A DNA stretch of 64,000 nt from Vitis vinifera (taxonomy: Eukaryota > Streptophyta > Magnoliopsida > Vitales > Vitaceae). A model generated the notes under the pieces. That model worked only from the letters and a program-made list of their open reading frames with translations. It was not told where the DNA came from and made no database searches. The stretch is taken from the NCBI RefSeq assembly GCF_030704535.1, contig NC_081815.1, positions 4,784,501 through 4,848,500 of the forward strand, given 5' to 3'. Positions 21,326 through 34,400 of this stretch are shown here, piece by piece; within the stretch, counting starts at the first letter, position 1, and the number at the start of each line of letters is the position of its first letter. The position numbers and the translations under genes were made by a program.

Positions 21326-23143
21326 TTATATTTCATTCCAAATATATAACAGATAAAATTTTCCATAAATATGTACTTCAATAATAATCATATAAAAATT
21401 TCATAATTAATCTTTTTGTGATAAGTCAATGGAAATGGGGTAATTCATGCGTTCTATTTGTTTTTTTAGTAATGATTATTTTTATTAATTAAGAATTTTA
21501 AGAAATCTTTTTATCATTTTAACTTCTCCATAAAAATAAATTTATAAAAATACTAATCTAGAAAATTTAATATTTAATAATTAATTGATTAAATGTATTT
21601 ATACAAAGATTAATATTTTACCCTATAACACAAATAAAGATTATTTAAATGTGTATAAATCACAAATAACTAAAAAATCATTTAAAAATAAATATTTTTA
21701 AAAACAATTCTTTCCTTGTTTTGAGATAAAGTATTCTTTGCTAATTGAAATAATAAGAGGAATGAAGAGTGAAAAGAAGAAAAACAGTGAGAAGAAAAAG
21801 CACTTCTCAAAATATTGTTGTCATTTAATGGATGAGATATCCATTCTATAGGTTCAGAAAATGCCCTTAAGCTTTCAAATTCACTACTTCATTTATGTAA
21901 ATGTTTTAATTTGCAAATTGAAGTGGTGCTTGGTCACCATTAATGACCATTTATAAGACTACCCTCGAATGTTCACTAAATAAACAATCATATAAAAATC
22001 TTATAGGAAAAATCTAGCGAAAAATAAGTACAATATTCTTATGAATTTTTAGATTATTTTTAATCTATTAAGTTTATTTCATTAAAAAACCTTGATAGTA
22101 AAATCCAATGGAACAAAACATAGATGATGGGAAAAATAGTACAATATATTAACATTCTTTTATAAACATGGTCCCCTTCATGTCGATATCCTTACATTGA
22201 CATATTTTAATTTTGTATATTAATTTTTGAATAGCAAGGTTGACAATAACTTTATAAATAAATTTATTAGATTATCATAAATAATTTGAAAATGTTTGTT
22301 TGTATAATAAGTACGCGATTAATGTTTGTATGTGTGTTTTCTTTTTTCCTTGGGAATTTGAGGAATGATTACCATGGACACGATGGTATTAAGTCTTCAT
22401 TTCATGACCATACCCTCATCCTTGTCCACATTTTATTTATTTATTTATTAAAAGCTTGTTATTTTGTTTAACAATAAAAATACATGATATTAATTCAAAT
22501 TATTTTGTAAATCTACACTTCAATATTATTATTACATAAATAAATTTGAGACATAAAATGTATTAAAACTTTTCCTCTAACATGTTTTCTTTTGTGATTT
22601 TATGACTTTAACAACACAAAATTGTATCCATTCACATTTTTAAAATCTTATAGATGTACCTAATCATATCGAGTTTTCAAGAGAATCATAATTTTGATTA
22701 TATATTTCCTTCAAATCACTCTAAAAGTAACAAGATCTTTTACTTTAAAATATTTATTTTTTAAACCTCTATCGAGATGACAAAGGAAAATCAAAAGTTT
22801 TTTTTGTGATCTTACAATAATGTTTGATTTCCTTCCTTAATTATAACTCCAAGATTCATTAAATCAAGATATATTTCAACATTAAAATTCACGTTAATTT
22901 TTGTTCCTAAAATGCCAAGCGACACATAATATCTTATAATGAATAATATTAAATGGGATTTGTGCATAGTTTCTCACCACGACAAAGCCAAATAATTTGC
23001 TTATAACTTCCGACAATATATAACATAAATTAAATGAATGAAAGCAATAAAATATGTAAAATTTATTTACCATTATTGACCATTTATAACATTTATAAGC
23101 TTTTATTTCTTTTTCCTTTTTATATTTTTCTTATTTACTGCAT
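21326..23143. other. Intergenic, AT-rich
   Basis: I see no gene and no repeat with clear ends. A short frame at 22286-22471 has no protein character. The promoter of the WVD2-like gene should lie in the last few hundred bases, but no distinct TATA box could be fixed because the whole stretch is AT-rich. Confidence 0.4.
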
Positions 23144-24052
23144 TTGTTACTTGCAGTAAATTCTGACAAGGAAGTAGACTGTCTGGTTGTTATCTCAGGC
23201 TCCAAGCCTCGATTCCAAAAAGCCGAGTGTTCCCAAAAAAGGCACTTCTGGATCTCTTTGCTATTTCAACCCCTACATCAATGGTGTCTTAATTGCCCCA
23301 TTCAGGTTATACCCAAGTGTTTTTCTTCTCTGTTTTCCTCTCAAATTCTACTGCATTTTTCTCTGTATGTATAATTGATGTGAATTGAGTAGTACTGTTT
23401 TCACTGACCAATTTAGTGTTAACTTGATGCCCTAGTTCCTGTAGATTTCATGCTTCGCTGGAATGGTGTTTGTGGAATCGGGTCTCTATCAGTTTCTGAA
23501 CTTGCAATTTGGGTTGATTTGAAAATGGCATTTTGTTGTGTGTATTTTTTTTTATTTTTTTATTCTTTATTTTTTTGTGATTTGAAGCTTAGTCTGCCAA
23601 TGCTTTGGTTTTGGATCGATGAGATTTTGAGATATGGCCAAATTCTTTGTTCTTGAACAATGTCTTGCTCATGATTGTGGCTTTTGGGGAAATCCAAAGT
23701 TTCTTTTAGTGGAGAAAATGAAATTGGTTTCTGAAGAGCGTTGTTGTTGTCGTGTTTTTTTTTTCCCCTTGGAAATTAGGATAATCGATATGCCTGAAAA
23801 TAGCTGTTTTCTTGTTAAAGTGTTGGAAGCCTGGAGAACGGGAATTTGGTGTCTCTTGACAATGGCTTACTTTGGGGGAATTCTCTGGGAACCGTTTCTA
23901 TGTGGGCAATTGCTGTATCAGTTTCATTTTGGAACTGGAAATAGTTCTGGCCTTCATTTCCTTCTTCTGTTGAATCAGTTTTGTGTTACATTATGTTTCT
24001 TTGCAGTGTATGATGTTTTGGATCAGTTAGTGTGTTGGATATTGGCAATTCC
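23144..24052 (+). other. Probable 5' UTR exon and leader intron of the WVD2-like gene
   Basis: The segment up to about 23305 is of normal base composition and ends in TTCAG|GTTATA, a good donor site. The matching acceptor TTTCTTTGCAG ends at 24006, just before the coding start. Between 24007 and the ATG at 24053 an in-frame TGA (24011-24013) blocks upstream extension. The first exon also has an open frame (LSQAPSLDSKKPSVPKKG...), but no evidence shows it is translated. Confidence 0.5.
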
Positions 24053-27000
24053 ATGGTTGATGTGGAGATGAGCCACCAAAATGAGGTTCCTAACTCTGAT
24101 GCAGAAGGGTTTTTCATGCGAAAAGTAAATGGGATTCTTAATGGTCCCATGGAAAATGAAGCACCAGATGGGAGTACCAAAATAATTTCTGAGTTGGGAG
24201 AGAGTGAAACTCTTGAATCTCTGGCACAGAAAGCCGGAGATGGGTCTAATCTCCTTGCTGATGGAAGTGTTTCAATTGTGTCTAAGGTATGTTTTTTTGG
24301 TGTAACCATTGCATACTTTTCTATTGCTTAATCTAAAAGCATCTCTCTGTCGATTTCAATTTAAAGGAATCTAGAGTAGAAGGCACAAATAACACAAACC
24401 TCTCCAGAAAAGGTCAAGGAAAGACTGACGCTGAGAAGCTTTCAAACAACAAGAGTACTGAAAGAAATAACAAATATGGGAAACATTTAGATGCAATATC
24501 TGCTGTTTCAAATGGCTCTGTCGCTTTGAAGCAACCTCTTGCTCTTGCCACCAACCAGAGATCATCTGATGAGAGGCAGATTGCTGAAGGCATCTCAAAT
24601 ATTGATTCAAGCAGGGATGCAATGTTGGCAGCTGAGCCTAGTACCACCAAACTGTCCCTGGTAATTTGTTTCTTTAAATAACCTAATCACAGGTTGGAAT
24701 CTAAGTTTAAAACAATTTCTTTTTAAGCTTTTGGACACACCCCTTAACAGTTAGTGATCGCAGTTTAATTCCATGTGTGTTGCACAGCAATCTAAAAAGT
24801 CTTACATGGTACCCCCTCCCATGAGCATGAAGGAATTGCAAGGCCATAAGTAAGTTGCAAGCAAGAGCTGAGATCATTGATTTTTTTTTATTTGAATAAT
24901 GACAAAATATCTACTGGCTGAAAACTTAATCTGGGGTTCTGAAATATGGTTTTGCACCACAGGGAACAGACAAAGCATTTGAAACCTGTGAAACAGGGAT
25001 CACCTGCTAAAGTTGAAGAAACAGCACATTCTGCTTCTTTGTATCCTTCTCACATTAACTCTTTTGCCAAGTTCTTATACTTCCTCAATATTTATGTCTT
25101 CTAGCAATTCCATTTTCACCTAAGGTTTTGTTATCCTTATTACTTCATAGAAGCCCTGAGGAAGGAGATGCTAAACCTCAACGAACAGGCCATCTTCCTG
25201 CATATGGCTTCAGTTTCAAGTGTGATGAGAGAGCTGAGAAACGAAAAGAAGTTAGTTTGATTCTTATTTGCACAAATTTACATTCATTTTGTGTTTCAGC
25301 TTCACTTGATCAAATTCAGGGATTTTATTTTTTTATTTCTTTTTTGATTGGGCAGTTCTATTTGAAGCTTGAGGAAAAGACTCATGCGAAGGAAGTGGAA
25401 AGAACTAATAGGCAAGCCAAATCCAAGGTGAGAACATTCTGTGTTTACTGTTTGAATGGTTTTGTTGACTTTGATTCATTGATTTCAGCTGTCCTTTTTG
25501 GTGACTTTGAGCTCAAATGTTCTATAGGAGACTCAAGAAGCAGAGATTAAGATGCTACGGAAGAGCTTAAATTTTAAAGCAACCCCTATGCCAAGCTTCT
25601 ACCATGAACCTACACCCAAGGTGGAGTTGAAGAAGGTAACTTCTATTCTAGTTGTCATGGATTGATATTAAGTACTGTTTGTTTTTAGTTTCTCTCATGG
25701 GCATAAACGTCTCCAGTTATATCATATGTTTAGGACCTGAAATATGTTTTTGGAACCTTCTACTTAAAAGTAATCACCCCTCTTTTTTTCTTTGTTCTCA
25801 TCCTCATTACCTAGAAAATTAATAACGTCTACTGTTGATTCTTGGTCTATTCTTTGTTGTTAGCTAAGGTTCTCTATAGAATGGTTTATCCCCTAAGGAT
25901 GTCAGTTTTGCTTCTGAAAAACTTTATTTTGTTGGAGAAAGCTTTCCAGATGGATGTTTGTGCATAAAAATTTGTCTGCCTCTTGTAATTACTAAAACAC
26001 ACACCATTTACTCATGAAGTTGTGGTGAAATAATTATTTACATTTGAACCCACAACCAATAACCTAGGTTTGCGAGTTCAAGTTCCACCACTCATTGTTA
26101 GGTTGTTAACTACTGTACATTTTCTCATTTCCAGCTTGAGTTGTCACTATGACTGTTTATCTAAACCCATCAAGGTATGGGATGAATGTTTGGTTGACTG
26201 CATACAATCATTCAGATACTCTAATTATGCTTTCTGATTGTATGTACAAGCATATTTATTCTCTATAGTACCTTTTGGTTACCTGATTTGAGTGTAAACC
26301 GAGATTCCAATAAAATATTTAGTTCTTAACCTTGTATTTCTCAAGCTCTGATGCAATATTCGGTTATTAACCTTCAGACTAAATGTTGATGGTCATGTGT
26401 CACAATTTGAGAGTGCAAACCTTTGTGGAAGTTATGATATCACAGTGGACTATTGAAGCCGCTGTAACTTCTGGTGAATATTTTAGGTTTGGTTGAAATA
26501 TTTTTTGAACTTTGTCAAATGTGTGCTGATTTTCACTTCTATGTAGCTCCTGAAACTTAGAGGGATTTGATAAGACTCTTCTCTCCGCCTTAAGATTTTG
26601 TGGCCCTAACACCACCAAGAGAGTGCGGGTGTATCCCACTGGTTTTACTTCCGTCTTTTGACAGCTTCAATATGGAATATTTTAGTAGACAGATTAATGA
26701 GTTAGCTATTTAGGTCAGTCTGGAATTTGATTTGGGAAGAGTGTAGATGCACAACTAATCAACTTTCATTTATATGCAAAGATATGACTCCCTTGGCAGT
26801 CGAATCATGCACTGGTAATGAAATAAATTTCTGTTGGGCTTGTCTAATATACTGAGAGGATATTAAATTTTGTAGCTAGGGTTTGGGTTGTTAAGAATAG
26901 CAAGGGTTATAAGTATGTTTTCTGCTGGCTTCTGCTGATGGCAAATGCTTGGTTTGCATACACGATTTATGTGTTCAGTGTTAGTGTCGCAGGTGTCAAA

Positions 27001-27559
27001 TTCATTTCATCCCCAGATCATAGGATGTAGAAACTCATTTCTATTTCTAATTGGATACACTAGGCCAAATTGCCATTTATATATTTGAACATTTTCAGTT
27101 TGGTGTTCTTTTTCTCAAATTCTTTAAATGATGCAGATGCCACCAACAAAAGCTAAATCTCCCAAGCTCAGCTGCCAGAAGAACCCACCAATGGCAGTCA
27201 CGGAAGAGAACAGCAGCCAAAGCACTCGTTTGGGCCGTCTAAGTCTAGATGAGAAAACCACCCAAAATGGTCCCACCAAAAGATCATCCCCTCAGCAATT
27301 GAAGAAGCCACTCCGAAAATCTCTACCAAAACTTCCCTCACAGAAAACCACCTTAGCTAGTGGAACAGAGAATACCACATCTCTTGCCCAACATCAGGAA
27401 CATCATAAGGTGGAGCAGGAGGCTGGACAGACTTGTGAGCCAGCCAAAAGCCAAGCTCATGTAGATACAGAGTCTGCAGAAGAAAAGGAGCAAGAGCAAG
27501 AGCAAGAGCAAGAGCAAGCTTCCTTTGTGGAACTAAAGACCGAGCCAACTGCTTGCTGA
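24053..27559 (+). CDS. WVD2-like TPX2-domain microtubule-associated protein, 456 aa
   Basis: Eight exons join in frame: 24053-24286, 24367-24660, 24788-24849, 24963-25040, 25151-25250, 25356-25427, 25528-25635 and 27137-27559. The C-terminal half of the TPX2 domain lies at about residues 240-310, opening [19 protein letters not shown] and containing the signature KLEEK at 260-264, then [20 protein letters not shown] and PSFYHEP. This is the motif set of the WAVE-DAMPENED2/WDL family, which binds and bundles cortical microtubules and shapes cell elongation. The N-terminal 230 residues are polar and probably disordered. The tail is Lys/Ser-rich and ends in an [12 protein letters not shown] run coded by a GAGCAA microsatellite. 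Seven short exons carry the domain, then a 1.5-kb intron precedes the last one. Which WDL member it is cannot be fixed. Confidence 0.9.
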
Positions 27560-28435
27560 GTTCAACCAGGGGCAGCATTGAAATGGGGAATATGTATTCA
27601 AAGAACCCCAAATTCCATTTCTACTGAAATATGAAATAGTAGAATTATGAAGGTGTGAATGATCTTGACTCATGTTTTAGTAATGTTCACTTGTTCATAG
27701 CCTGTGGCAAAGAGGAGTTGCTATTTGTCTGTTAGTCCCAGTTATGGTTGTGTATCAGGATTTGATTTGCATTTCAGTATCATATTTTGTAATGATCACT
27801 TGTTTTATGCTCATTTGTAATTATTATTTATTTTAAAATACCTTAATTTTAGCAAACAAAATGGAACCTCGGCAGCCTCTTAGAATTTAGAATACCCACA
27901 AATCATGTAAGAAAATGGCCGGAAAAACCGGGAAATGAAAAATATTCATCATGGCTTTCCGGGGCATTTCCGCAGAAATCTCAGCTGGATTTCCTGCCAT
28001 TTTCCACATGAATTTGAAATTAAATTCATTTAAATTTATTAGAAGGATTCGCCACGTGTTTGAATTTCACAGGTGGAGGTGGTTGAATCTTTTGAATTAA
28101 AAATAGAAGATTATAATTAGTATGAGAGACAAATGGGTGATAAAATAAGAGCCGTTGATGAAGAACTCAAACCACGTGGCAGTATCGTAGTTATGGTGGA
28201 ATCTGATGGGCTAAAATCAAATGGGAAATTCTGCGTAGCATAGAATCACAAGTGACTGGTTTAGTGGGGATAAAAATGGGAAAAAAAGAGTAAAAAACCG
28301 CAAACAAAGCAGACTCAGCACTCCTATTTGTAGTGAAAGGCCTAAAAGCAGCGCACAAGCTGCCAGTGATATGAAAAGGGCGAGAAAAAGAGAAGACGAA
28401 AAAAGAGGCGCTTGAGAGAGAGAGAGAGAGAGGAG
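27560..28435 (+). promoter_or_regulatory. 3' UTR of WVD2-like gene, then promoter with two G-boxes
   Basis: After the WVD2-like 3' UTR, two perfect G-box cores CACGTG occur at 28053-28058 and 28173-28178, 380 and 260 bp before the next start codon. Such sites bind bHLH and bZIP factors. A GA microsatellite at about 28414-28432 lies in the presumed leader, directly before the nuclear basket gene start. Confidence 0.5.
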
Positions 28436-31400
28436 ATGCAGAGGCAAGATGAAACGACGTCGTCGGGGCTGTACGGAGGGGAGAGAGGTGCTGGCGGCAA
28501 GTTCGGCAAACCTCCATCACGGAAGCCGCACGCCACTCCCTATGACCGGCCCCCGCCCAATCAATCCCGCTCCGACAACGGGCGAGGTGGAGGCGGCGGC
28601 TGGTTCTCCAAGCCCGTGAATTTGGCCTACCGCCTAATATCCGGCGGCGCCACAAGGATGTTGCCGTATTTCTTCTCTAAATCGCCTTCCACTGATGTTC
28701 TTCCGACCTCCGATGACCAGGATCACGGTGAAGTTTCTCTCCTCTGAAATCTCTTTCTTCTTTATTCTAAAATAAATTGATTAGGGTTTCAGATTCAGGA
28801 CCTGCTTGGATGTGTGTTTATGGTATATTGACTTGACTTGCCCTTTACTTTTTGCCCGTTTGGTCTTCATTTGTAATTGGCATTGTGGGTTTAGGCATTT
28901 GATGTCGAGTTGTGTCTGTTTAAGAATGAGATGGTTTGGAATATCCTAATCTTATCACAAAAAAAAAGAAAAGAAAGAAGGAATTCTTTCTTGCCCTTAT
29001 TTACATGCAGACACAAACTATTAGAGGGAGCTCTCATTACGAATGCACATATCTGCTCCTTTTTTTGGTTGAAAATAACATAGTAATTTAACAAAGTTTT
29101 AAACGTTCCCAACTCATTAACCATCTTTTTGGAAGAAACCCACCGCCGCTTTAAAGTCACAGACGGCAGATTCAGTGACTCAGATGATCTGGAGGACGCT
29201 TCTTCCGTTGGGCACATTGGACACGTCCAAACTTCTGTGCAACTGCAACGAGTTTGGATGCGTTGGCTGAGAAGTCTTTGTCATGCCTGTCTTTGTCATG
29301 CCTTTTCCTTCTGAATGCATTAGTAAACTTACCACCTTTCTCCATTTGTAACTTTTTGTTTACTGCACCGCAAATGGTTCTTTCAGCACATAAGAAAGCT
29401 CAAATACATGGATCAATCCATATGTTGGGAGGGAGTAAATTGATAAATACAAAAAGAAAAAAAAAAGGCTGCATCTCCTGTGTTTTGTTTTTCGAAGTGG
29501 TAATGCTTGGCATCTTGTCTCCATGTCAATGGGATGTAGATTTTGGTCATAATGGAAGAAAGTTAATCTGCTGTTAGTAAAATGGGCAATGCTTTGTGGA
29601 CCGTAGTGCTTTTCAATATAGAAATAAAACATGTCTAGAATATATGAAGTTGGAATATGAATCTTGAGTAGTTGATGCAAGTCAATAATGCAGGATTGTT
29701 TCAGAATTACAATATGAAAGGACTTCGTTTGGATGGACCATAGGAGTTGCTCTAATGGTAGTTGGCTAATAGGTATCAACTATCAGTCCATGGACAATGC
29801 ATTGCTTGGATATGGGAGTCTTTTTGGTTGAGATGGTTTAGTCCCACTACCGATGCTGTGAAACCCATTGCCAAGAGCAACAAAAGTGAGGAGTCACTCT
29901 GGGAAACTTATTGCTGGCATAAACAACAATGAGGAGTCGCCCCCTTGAGGCTTGGCTTAAATGGAAACCGTTAGGGTGGGAATAGGGAATTTCCGGTTTG
30001 ATTGTGGATAACAATAGGAAAATAATCACATTACCAATTAAAAGAAAAAGAGGGGGAAAACAACAATAAGAAGTGCACTTGTGTGACTTGAAGTCTCTGA
30101 AAAGATGGGGGGTGGCTAAGGGGCATGGATTTTGATGGTTAGAAGGATTATATTTGACAATATATGGCTAGAAGGCTTGATGCATATCTTCTTTGCTAAA
30201 GAGTTTGTAATGGTTAGAATATGATGTTGGTAGCCAAATTTGTGAAATTTACAAGAAACTGATATTTGCATTTGGAGGCATTAGGAGCATGATGTATATT
30301 AACAAACAACAATCATAATTGATTTGATTGTCCAAAGTTTGTTTTTTCTTTTCCTTTTGGAAGCTGCTACATATAACTTGTATTCCTAGAATATATTATA
30401 AAATATTTTTTTAATTAAAGTGAGTGAAAATGTGTTGGAAGTATTTTATCTGACATGAATATTTAAGAATAGTTTGAAAGTGATACTTTTGGTATTAAAT
30501 AAAAAAGGAGATGAGAGGAATTAAAAGATGTAAGCCTAGTAGCTTGGTAAAGGGATATATCAGTTACTGGCTAAGGTTTTAGCGCAAAGACTAAGTTGAG
30601 TGATAAGGAAATGGGTATCAGGCTTGCAGATGCTTTGTGGAGGATAGGTGAATTTTGAATGCGACACTAGTTACTTGAAACGCTTCATTGGAGATTGAAG
30701 AAGAGTAAGAGGGCAGAGGTTGTAAGTTTAAGATTGAGTAAACATTCAACCAGTTGAGAGTTTATGGAGATAACATTTGCATGGTGGATGGATCACTTGA
30801 ATTTTCTTAAATGTAATTTGCTTGTCTTTGAGGTAGTTTAAGGGTTGAAGATGAGCTAGAAAAGAGTGAACTTATCCTAGTTGGTTGTTGCAAGCATACA
30901 TAGGTTTGTAGCAATTTTGGAATTTGTTATAGAGATTACATCCTATAAGGCTAAGACAATGTGTTTTTAGTTATGGAGAGATTTGAGAGAAGATTGACCA
31001 TTGGCAAGCTAGAAAAAAATTGTATTTGCTTGAGGTGGACTAATAGTTATTAGAAGTGCCCTATTAGCTTGGTGGGTGTCCTTTATAAGATTTTGGCTAA
31101 AGTGTTAGTGACTAAAGAAGGTGGTGGGTAAAGTGGTCTCCAAGTCCCAAAATACTTTTGTGAATGGAAAACAAATCTTGGATGCAATTTTTATTGCTAA
31201 TGAGGCCATTGACTTGATGTTGAAAAGTGATGAATGTAGAGTTTTCTATAAGCTTGATATTGGATGCAATTTGTATATGTATACGTCGTGTATTCATTTT
31301 CTTTAATACAATGCACGTTTTACTTATCACAAAAAAAAAAAGCTTGATATTGAAAGACTTATGATCATGTAAATTGTAACTTCTTACTTTCGGTAGATAA

Positions 31401-34400
31401 GATGGGTTTTGGGAAGAAGTGGATTGGTTAGATTAACTAGAGGAGGTATAAGCCTTTTTGGGAGGTTGTTTGCACACCCATTTCTATGGAGGCTGACGAT
31501 GTTATGGTATGGTTGCCCACAAATAATGATACTTTATAGTTAAGTCCTTCTACTCCTTTTTGGAAAATAGGAGAGTGGTGCCGTTCGCTTATGGTATTCT
31601 TGGGTGCCATCGAGAATTAACTTTTTTGCTTGGGAAGCAACTTGGGTCAGGATTTTGACTCTAGATCAGCTCAAAAGGAGAAGTTGGAGGATTCCTAATA
31701 GATGCTACTTGAGTAAGGAAGTAGAAGAAATGACCATATTCTCATTCATTGTTCGAAAGCTCACTTATTGTGGCAGTTGATTTTTGAGGTGATCAAGTTA
31801 ATTATACCCAAGTCCCAAGCTCGAAGAGGTGGTGTTGTACTTGTTGCAATCTCAGGTCAAGCTTGGTAGACAGGAGGCATTCCCTTGTGGATTTTGTCAG
31901 TAGTTTGAGTGCTTCACCTGATTGTTGAGTATTGTTCAATATTTTATTTTGTTTTTCTTCTTTTCCTATATTGCTTTGTTTTTCCTGGTGCAGTCTGAGT
32001 TCGTTTCCTGTTTACATGGTTTGTGCCATCCTTGGCACTTTTTTATTTATCTTATTAATGAACATGCTGAGAGAAATAAATAGATATTGTGTACTTCAGA
32101 TCCCTCAAAAGTAGCTTTCTTTATATTGGCGGCTGTTTGGAAGAAGATATTGACAGTGGATTAGCTGCTGAGGAGAGAGCTCCTGTAAATTGGATTCCTG
32201 CGTGTGAGAGGGATTTAGAATGTGTCAAACATAAACGATTAATTTCTCGGTGGCCCAAGATCTTTTTCAAGGTGGCTTTGCAATTTGGTACAGTATGAGT
32301 TCTCTTGGAACAATAAGGGATGTGTTTCTCAAAGCTGGCATGGTAGGTTTATCTGGAGATGTATCAGAAAGATGTGGTTGGTAACCTTCTCCTTTGTTTG
32401 GTCTGAAGCTCATCCTGGAAAGATAGGGATGGGGTGATATTTTGATGTGCTCAAACTTATGCAGAGGAAGCTGGAGGTTTGAGTCCATCAAAAGATCACC
32501 TATCCATATCTTTCCATCTGCTTCAGACCAAACAAAGGGAGGTTAGCATCCATTGCATGAGGTTTGAGTGAGACTTGGGAAGCTTGTGGATGTAAATTCT
32601 TCGCTTGTCTTTTCTTTTCGTGTAACTTGTGTACTCCTCATGTACTTGGTTTACATGTCCTTTGATGTTTTCTAATAATATTTTGCATATTTTGGCTTTT
32701 AAAAAGATTGTTTATCTTAGTTGTGAAAAATAATTGCTCTTCTTCCTATCACAAGAACAAGGGATTGCTCTTCTGATATATTTTTTGATAGGTTACTCTT
32801 CTGATATATTTGTATCACTATGATACTTTTTGTCAGGTGAATTGTGGAGCTAGGTTCTCTAAGGTTATTATTCAACCAGTACTTTCTATTTCTTAATTTT
32901 TTTTAATTTTTTTTATTTTTTATTTTTTGTGTTCTTGTTCTGTTGCATACATCTGTCTCAAGCTTGTTCATGTTCAACATTGGTTATTCGCTTCAAATAT
33001 TTCTAATTGATTAGTCCTTCTGAAACAGATAAATTGCATACTGAGGTGCAGGAAGATGCCAATAATGACAGAAAGGGCACTTTAAATGTAAGCTTTTTTC
33101 ATTTTTATTGGTTATATTCACGCTTTTCCATGTGTTTTTAGGGCTATAATATTTTTCCTGGATGAAAATGAATTTTCCCATTGCTTGACATTAGTAACAT
33201 GTACTAATCATCTATGCATGGAAGTGCAAACACTTATTACTTAGCTATATTTGCTTCAACAGAGCAGATTCTATTAGCTTGAAAACTTGACATTAGCAGC
33301 AACAACTTTTTCGTGGCCTTTTTTGTTTGCTAGGGAATAACAATCTCTTTGAGTCGTATATGATTATTCTGCTTGGGTTCATATCCCAATTATGAGGGGA
33401 AAACATGAAACTTTGGAAGGCTTCATATATTTTAAATGTTGTAATTCATGAAAACATGAAACTTTGTTGTTAATCAGATTGTGTGGGTGGAGGATCAAGC
33501 AGTTGGGCTAGTTGATTTCCTTGCCTCCTCACCTACATGCTATGACCTTTATTACTTAGTTTGTGCTTTCACTCAATTTCTCATTAAGCAGAGGGTTTAA
33601 GCTCAAACATACTTTCTCAACTAGAATGTGAGAAAGTGTTAATGCGGACACTCTTATTTCTGCTTGCGATGTATTCTTGGAACTCTTAGTAGCATTGACC
33701 TGAAGACAGTTATATTTAATTCTTTTCTGATTCATTGTAATCAAAGAATTATTTAGTAGTTGTAGTTCTTATACTTTTACCACATCTCTATAATTTGATG
33801 GCTATGTTCTTTTGTTGAAATACATATTTGTTTTTACCCCTAAAAGAATTGGGAATTATTTTATGCAGTTTGAAATATCCAGATCTGCTGGAGTTGCAGG
33901 TCCTAGTGGAACTGCAGAGGGAGCTAAGCCTGTTTCTGGTTTTGATCGGCACATACAAGATAAACAGGACAACCTACCTGATGATAGCGGGCTTTCTGAA
34001 ATTGAGCAGCTGATGAAAGGGAAAAAATTTTCTAGGTAAACAACGATTTTCTGTTGTCCTGCCTGAATTGGTAGCAAATAGCTCTTCAACACGGAGCTCA
34101 AGTTTTATTGGCTAATTATAGTAACTACCTTAAGTTTTATAGTTTCTGTTTCCTTCGTGTTTGTGTTGTCACATGCATGCAAATTTTCCTGTCTGTGCTT
34201 GTCAAACTTATCAATACCCATGCTTCCCCTTGCTATGTAGGGACCAAATTGATCGCCTAACAGAGATACTGTATTCAAGGGCAGCTGATCTTTCTAATTT
34301 TGAGCGGGAAAAGAAAAATCCAATTGTAAATACAGGAAGAGAAGCTGAAGGGAATCTCAATGCCCATGAAATTTCAAGAAAATCTGTGGAAGTAAAGCTG

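Noticed and set aside
23187-23378. Possible coding first exon of the WVD2-like gene
   Set aside because: After splicing, an in-frame TGA at 24011 and the good ATG at 24053 make it more likely a 5' UTR exon.
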